A DNA stretch of 64,000 nucleotides from assembly GCF_001420915.1 (NCBI RefSeq), contig NZ_CP013021.1, forward strand, positions 1,946,001 to 2,010,000. Direction: 5' to 3'. The stretch is from Agarivorans gilvus. Lineage in GTDB: Bacteria > Pseudomonadota > Gammaproteobacteria > Enterobacterales > Celerinatantimonadaceae. How positions within the stretch are numbered: position 1 is the stretch's first letter; every line of letters begins with the position of its first letter. The translations under genes and the position numbers were made by a program. Shown piece by piece: positions 60,391 to 64,000 of the stretch. Below the pieces are notes generated by a model. That model was given only the letters and a program-made list of their open reading frames with translations. It was not told where the DNA came from and ran no database searches.

Positions 60391-61353
60391 ATGGGATTAC
60401 CAGTAACATTATTTACCTCAGAAGATAGCGGCGCACCGCAGTTACCTACGGGTGGCAATCCAACTCAAGCAGAGATTATCGCCATTATTAAAGCTTGTTT
60501 GGTGGATGGCTATGGTACTAAAGCAGCACTTGGATGGTCAGTTGAGCTGGAAGATTCTGCTAATGCCAAAATCGCGTTTAAAAACAACATTGCAGATGGA
60601 GGTAGTGGCGGCATATTAGTACTACAACCGGATGGCGCTGTCGCGGCGAATGGCAAAATACGCTTTTTCGGCTGCCGATCTTTTACTGATTTTGATACAT
60701 ACGCTCAGCGAGACTACTACTCATCGATTCAAACCAACAGTTACCAAAAGCAATGGTATTTAATCGGCACGTCGGTGTCTTTCTACTTTGTATTAGTCAA
60801 CAGCAACGTCACCACAATGTATTTGTCTTATAGCAATGAACCCGGGTTCTTTGCTGGAGATATTGATGCACTATTACCCAATGATGCCGGGCGATTTATG
60901 GTACTGAATAGCTTTAGTGTCTCGGATTCGACGTCTACGAGTTGGAGTACCTCTTTAAGCAATCTTGGTTATGATGATAATCAAGCGCTTAATCTCATGT
61001 TTGATGCAGACGGCCATCCCACTAATACAGAAGATTATTACACTCGCTTACCGACAGTCTCCAATATTGTTTCCTTAGCCGATACCCCTGATATTACTAC
61101 TACGCTTGCTAATATCATGGTTGTGCTTGGCAGTGTTACATCTCAGGATAGGAATGGTGTATATGGAAAGAACAGCAATCTATCACCCTATCTACGCGGC
61201 TTTTTACCAGGGCTAGTGCAAACGGGTTATTTGGGGTTTAAAGATGAGCTATGGCCGATGGCTGAGCGTGATTTTAATGGTGTAATGTACCGTGCTTTTC
61301 GCACCCGTGTGGCCACACAATTTTGGTTTAATTTAGAGGCATGGTATGACTAG
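60391..61353 (+). CDS. Hypothetical tail-associated protein
   Basis: 320 residues with GGAG upstream of the ATG. The start (MGLPVTLFTSEDSGAPQLPT) is followed by a helical stretch and a beta-rich body with many aromatic residues (YYSSIQTNSYQKQWYLIG). I do not recognise it. It lies in the tail region and overlaps the next gene by eight bases. Confidence 0.6.
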   Translation: MGLPVTLFTSEDSGAPQLPTGGNPTQAEIIAIIKACLVDGYGTKAALGWSVELEDSANAKIAFKNNIADGGSGGILVLQPDGAVAANGKIRFFGCRSFTDFDTYAQRDYYSSIQTNSYQKQWYLIGTSVSFYFVLVNSNVTTMYLSYSNEPGFFAGDIDALLPNDAGRFMVLNSFSVSDSTSTSWSTSLSNLGYDDNQALNLMFDADGHPTNTEDYYTRLPTVSNIVSLADTPDITTTLANIMVVLGSVTSQDRNGVYGKNSNLSPYLRGFLPGLVQTGYLGFKDELWPMAERDFNGVMYRAFRTRVATQFWFNLEAWYD

Positions 61354-61639
61354 AATTATTCAGGCTAAACGTGTATTGCGCACTCGCAACGTGTCTCTAT
61401 TAGAGTTAGACGCTGATAGTGTAGCGGAGCGTTACTTCGTAATGGACCGCAAAACACTATCGATATTAAAGGCTGATAAATTACCATCAGGCATGGTTAA
61501 ACTGATATTACCTGCAGAATATTCATTAACTCAATCGGTGTTAGTGGGCATTGTTGACGATAACCAACAGTATAACGCCGCCGTTGCCGATGGGGTTGTG
61601 TTACAGAGTGTGGATGCCACCGAACTAAACATGAGCTAA
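61346..61639 (+). CDS. Small hypothetical tail-region protein
   Basis: 97 residues, starting MTRIIQAKRVLRTRNVSLL, beta-rich with a DNQQYNAAVADGVVLQS stretch. It overlaps its upstream gene by eight bases and lies three bases before the next. Function unknown; likely part of the tail tip or its assembly. Confidence 0.6.
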   Translation: MTRIIQAKRVLRTRNVSLLELDADSVAERYFVMDRKTLSILKADKLPSGMVKLILPAEYSLTQSVLVGIVDDNQQYNAAVADGVVLQSVDATELNMS

Positions 61640-61642
61640 TGT

Positions 61643-63571
61643 ATGATTGCATTACGCTTTGACACTGAAAAAGCTGATCATGTTTCACCGATACTGCTCA
61701 GTTTTCCGTTTGATGGGATCCAATTACGCTTAAACCAGCTTTGGCCAGATGCGACATCACCCTTGGCGCTATCCTTTGATAAGCCTCCATTCATTGGCAC
61801 TACTTTAAGATTTGAAAACACTTGGGGTAGTTACAGCTCGCCACTTCAGCTGTATTTTGATGGTAATGGCCCAGTTGAACCGCCAACACCGATTGACAAC
61901 ACCATTGGCATTGAGTGTGGTGTGATATGGATGCTGCCAAGCGAGCCAGAAATAAATGTCACGTTGAGTGAAGCTTGCCAAGCTCTAGAAGTGGCAGCCT
62001 CTAGCGTCTGGCACTGTGAGTTTAGTAGTGGTGTAGAGACAACCACTAACTGGGCATGCAAACCAGCCCTAAGCATTGAGCGAGTACTGCCATGGCAGTG
62101 GTATAGCGAGCAGCGCGTAAACAGCTCATTCAATTGGGCATTTACCGAGTCTTTTGCCACCAATACAACGATTGATTGGCTGGTTCCATTAAACCAACAG
62201 ACCAACAACGCCGCCACTTGGCTTAACACTCTAAGCACAAGTATTCATACTGATGTGATTTGGCAAGATGGCCTAGCGCTGCATATAAATCAGCATGTGC
62301 GCTATCGAGGCCAAAAGATTGCTGAGCAAGCCACTTTAAAATGGGGCTTTCCAGCACCGCAGTGGAAATGTTCAAGCCAGTACCAAGCACCTACATCGCC
62401 AATGGCCCTGCAATTTAATCAGCAATTCAGTAATCAAAGGGGTTCGGTAATACTTCGCTTAACCGCTTCGCCAGAAGTGTGTAAGTGGTATCCAGGCGGT
62501 GGCTTGATTGATGCAAACCCGGTATTACCACCACTGGATTTTAAAGTACCCATCACTCCCCAAGTAAGGAGATCGTATATTATGCAGCCGCAACTCAGTT
62601 GTATTAGGGTAAGTGACGGCTTGGCCATTGTGCTGAAGTCGGTCTCTATTTCTCAGTCACGTTCACAGTGGGCCAGCAGTGGCAGCGTTACTTTTTCATC
62701 ACGCATCGATGCCCAGAGGGCAGCTAACGAATTACTAAAGATTTCCATCAACGGTTACGACTTCTTTATGTGGTGTGAAATGCCCAGCGAATCAAAATCA
62801 TTTGGGGTATCGCGTTACAGCGCTACTGGTCGCGGACGCTTAGCTGAGCTATCTGCTCCCTACATCAAAGCGGCTAACTATATGAACAGCACCGCTAGAA
62901 GCTTCATGGGCTTGATGGGTGAAATTATGGCCAATACCGGCTGGACCTTAGCCAGTGAAATAACCGATTTTAATGTGCCTGCCACCGCCTTTAGCTATGC
63001 AGGAAAAACACCAGCGGAAGCGATTAATATGATGGCCAACGCCATAGGTGCCATGCTCGATATAGATAGCGATACCAAGACTATTACCGTGATCCCTCAA
63101 TGGCCAACAGTGCCATGGGATATGACGGATGCGGTGCCTGATTTAATTGCGCATGATGGGGTAATTTTAGAGTTTACCGAGAAACGTGAAATACGCCCCG
63201 ATGCCAACGCTGTATTTGTACGCGGTGAGCAGCAAGGCGTGGCAGTAAAAGTAAAACGCTCAGGCTCAGCGGGTGACAACTTTGCCGAGGATGTGGTGGA
63301 TAAAATCATCACCGATGTACAGGCCGCTAGAATGCGCGGTACCGCAGAGCTAGCCAATGCCGGTAACAAAGTGAGCACCAGTATTAGAACCAAGCTGATG
63401 GCTGACTTACCACCGATGCGCCCTGGCATGTTAGTAGGCGTGCAAAAGGGCACCGAAGTATTTAAGTCTGTATGCGATAGCTCTAGCATCACCGCCAGCG
63501 TGAACGGCTCTAATGGGGCAGTTAGCGTAAACCAAAGCGCCACCTTATTACGCAACGAGGTAGCCGCATGA
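61643..63571 (+). CDS. Tail tip/hub-like protein with N-terminal beta repeats
   Basis: 642 residues. The first 70 residues hold repeated units around SP-x2-L-x-F (SPILLSF, SPLALSF, SPLQLYF), and another copy appears near residue 250 (SPMALQF). Several Trp-rich segments follow. The C-terminal 300 residues look like a hub domain (YDFFMWCEMPSESKSFGVSR, SYAGKTPAEAINMMANAIGA, PMRPGMLVGVQ). It probably sits at the tail tip and may contribute to host recognition. Assignment is by architecture and position. Confidence 0.62.
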   Translation: MIALRFDTEKADHVSPILLSFPFDGIQLRLNQLWPDATSPLALSFDKPPFIGTTLRFENTWGSYSSPLQLYFDGNGPVEPPTPIDNTIGIECGVIWMLPSEPEINVTLSEACQALEVAASSVWHCEFSSGVETTTNWACKPALSIERVLPWQWYSEQRVNSSFNWAFTESFATNTTIDWLVPLNQQTNNAATWLNTLSTSIHTDVIWQDGLALHINQHVRYRGQKIAEQATLKWGFPAPQWKCSSQYQAPTSPMALQFNQQFSNQRGSVILRLTASPEVCKWYPGGGLIDANPVLPPLDFKVPITPQVRRSYIMQPQLSCIRVSDGLAIVLKSVSISQSRSQWASSGSVTFSSRIDAQRAANELLKISINGYDFFMWCEMPSESKSFGVSRYSATGRGRLAELSAPYIKAANYMNSTARSFMGLMGEIMANTGWTLASEITDFNVPATAFSYAGKTPAEAINMMANAIGAMLDIDSDTKTITVIPQWPTVPWDMTDAVPDLIAHDGVILEFTEKREIRPDANAVFVRGEQQGVAVKVKRSGSAGDNFAEDVVDKIITDVQAARMRGTAELANAGNKVSTSIRTKLMADLPPMRPGMLVGVQKGTEVFKSVCDSSSITASVNGSNGAVSVNQSATLLRNEVAA

Positions 63572-63789
63572 GCAATATCTACCAAAGATTAACCAATCTA
63601 AACCCAAAGCAGCAACGAAGCGTAGCAACCGTTGTAGCGGTAAGTAATGGCACCACTACCGTGCTACATGCCGATGGCACACAACAAGTGGTGCTAGGTG
63701 ATTCAGTGGCTAGCGGTAAGGTCTATATAGTGGATGGTCAAGTACAAGGCCAAGCCGCAGACTTACCGTTTTATGAAATAGAGGTATAA
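63568..63789 (+). CDS. Small hypothetical tail-region protein (73 residues)
   Basis: It overlaps the tail-tip gene by four bases (ATGA). The sequence is a small beta domain (VVAVSNGTTTVLHADGTQQV, then YIVDGQVQGQAADLPFYEIE), consistent with an OB- or SH3-like fold. It is the last clear phage gene in the window. Confidence 0.65.
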   Translation: MSNIYQRLTNLNPKQQRSVATVVAVSNGTTTVLHADGTQQVVLGDSVASGKVYIVDGQVQGQAADLPFYEIEV

Positions 63790-64000
63790 AAAACTGAGTC
63801 TATCCAAATCAAGCTTCAACGCTACGAAACTAGACTAACCTTGGGAATATGCATTATTTACAAAAAATTTATTTTGGAGTAGCGTGAAATACCTAGCTGT
63901 TTGGAAAGGAGTTTACCTTGGCCAAATTTTTGAATAGCTTCATCCTGTGGCAATGCTATTTGCATTAGAGAACTGTTATGTTGCATAACTTGAGGGTTTA
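63790..64000. other. Unassigned right edge of the window
   Basis: No gene of note is visible. A short frame of 17 codons from a GTG near 63883 has TTGGAG upstream but is too short to support. The prophage probably continues beyond the edge, since host sequence and a recognisable right end are not seen. Confidence 0.4.

Larger units (their letters stand above)
28330..64000. mobile_element. Mu-like transposable prophage with siphovirus-type tail (right end outside window)
   Basis: A nearly full set of Mu-type genes lies in order: Ner, transposase, MuB, DUF3164, GemA and Mor on the minus strand, repressor divergent, then gp25-gp30, G, I, T, gp35-37 and tail genes on the plus strand. The left boundary is only approximate: it must lie between phoH (28059) and the Mor gene (29213), and I favour about 28330 because of the 20-bp-spaced TGCGGGA repeats. 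The right end and the 5-bp target duplication are not in the window. Head and transposition modules are Mu-like, while the tail module lacks a sheath. Accessory genes of different composition interrupt it at 28549-29198, 36963-40178 and 48331-50316. Confidence 0.9.

Noticed and set aside
63883..63936. 17-codon GTG frame near the right edge
   Set aside because: Too short and unlike any family; the RBS-like sequence alone is not enough.

Overview
The window comes from the chromosome of a marine gammaproteobacterium, probably an Alteromonadales member such as an Agarivorans relative. This rests on a complete MSHA type IV pilus locus with csrD at its head, ilvIH, a stand-alone leuA and a moderate GC content; the genus is an inference. 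It has two parts: ordinary host chromosome (1 to about 28.3 kb) and a large transposable (Mu-like) prophage (about 28.3 kb to beyond the right edge).

Host part. Positions 1-16386 hold the MSHA pilus operon on the minus strand, read mshI, mshI2, mshJ, mshK, mshL, mshM, mshN, mshE, mshG, mshF, mshB, mshA, mshC, mshD, mshO, mshP, mshQ. mshQ runs off the left edge. Most junctions overlap or nearly touch. A strong hairpin with a UACG loop separates the major pilin gene mshA from the minor pilins. The degenerate GGDEF/EAL gene csrD (mshH) lies just upstream, then ilvH and ilvI (acetohydroxyacid synthase). A short minus-strand operon follows: PAP2 phosphatase, MJ1255-type glycosyltransferase and a 51-residue protein. 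Then come an NAD(P)-binding oxidoreductase-like gene, leuA, a secreted transglutaminase-like protein, a PilZ protein and a PhoH-family PIN/ATPase.

Prophage part. The early operon runs leftward on the minus strand (36301 to 29213): Ner, a CII-like regulator, a winged-helix protein, a coiled-coil protein, MuA-like transposase, MuB, small genes, DUF3164, GemA and a Mor/C activator. A CI-like repressor is divergent on the plus strand, with a perfect 18-bp palindrome next to its start. Late genes run rightward from 40341: a DUF5675 protein, small lysis-region and membrane proteins, TraR-like zinc finger, Mu gp25/gp26/gp27-like proteins, terminase (gp28), portal (gp29), MuF (gp30) carrying a C-terminal zinc-protease-like domain, gpG, protease I, major head protein T, gp35/36/37-like proteins, then a tail tube, tape measure and distal tail proteins. 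The absence of a sheath gene before the tape measure points to a siphovirus-type tail on a Mu-type head and transposition module.

The most interesting parts are the accessory genes. A 743-residue TPR-DUF2971 protein sits before the lysis region, and a DUF2971 protein plus a PutAbiC-like membrane protein interrupt the head genes. A 23-bp direct repeat follows each of these two cassettes, exactly upstream of the operons that in phage Mu start at the C-dependent late promoters Plys and PI. MuF carries an HExxH...E domain and is followed by a small acidic gene, the layout of a MuF polymorphic toxin with a candidate immunity gene. Three prophage genes (transposase, DUF5675 protein, a small hydrophobic protein) each appear to lack one base, so the prophage may be decaying or the assembly may have indel errors in these places.
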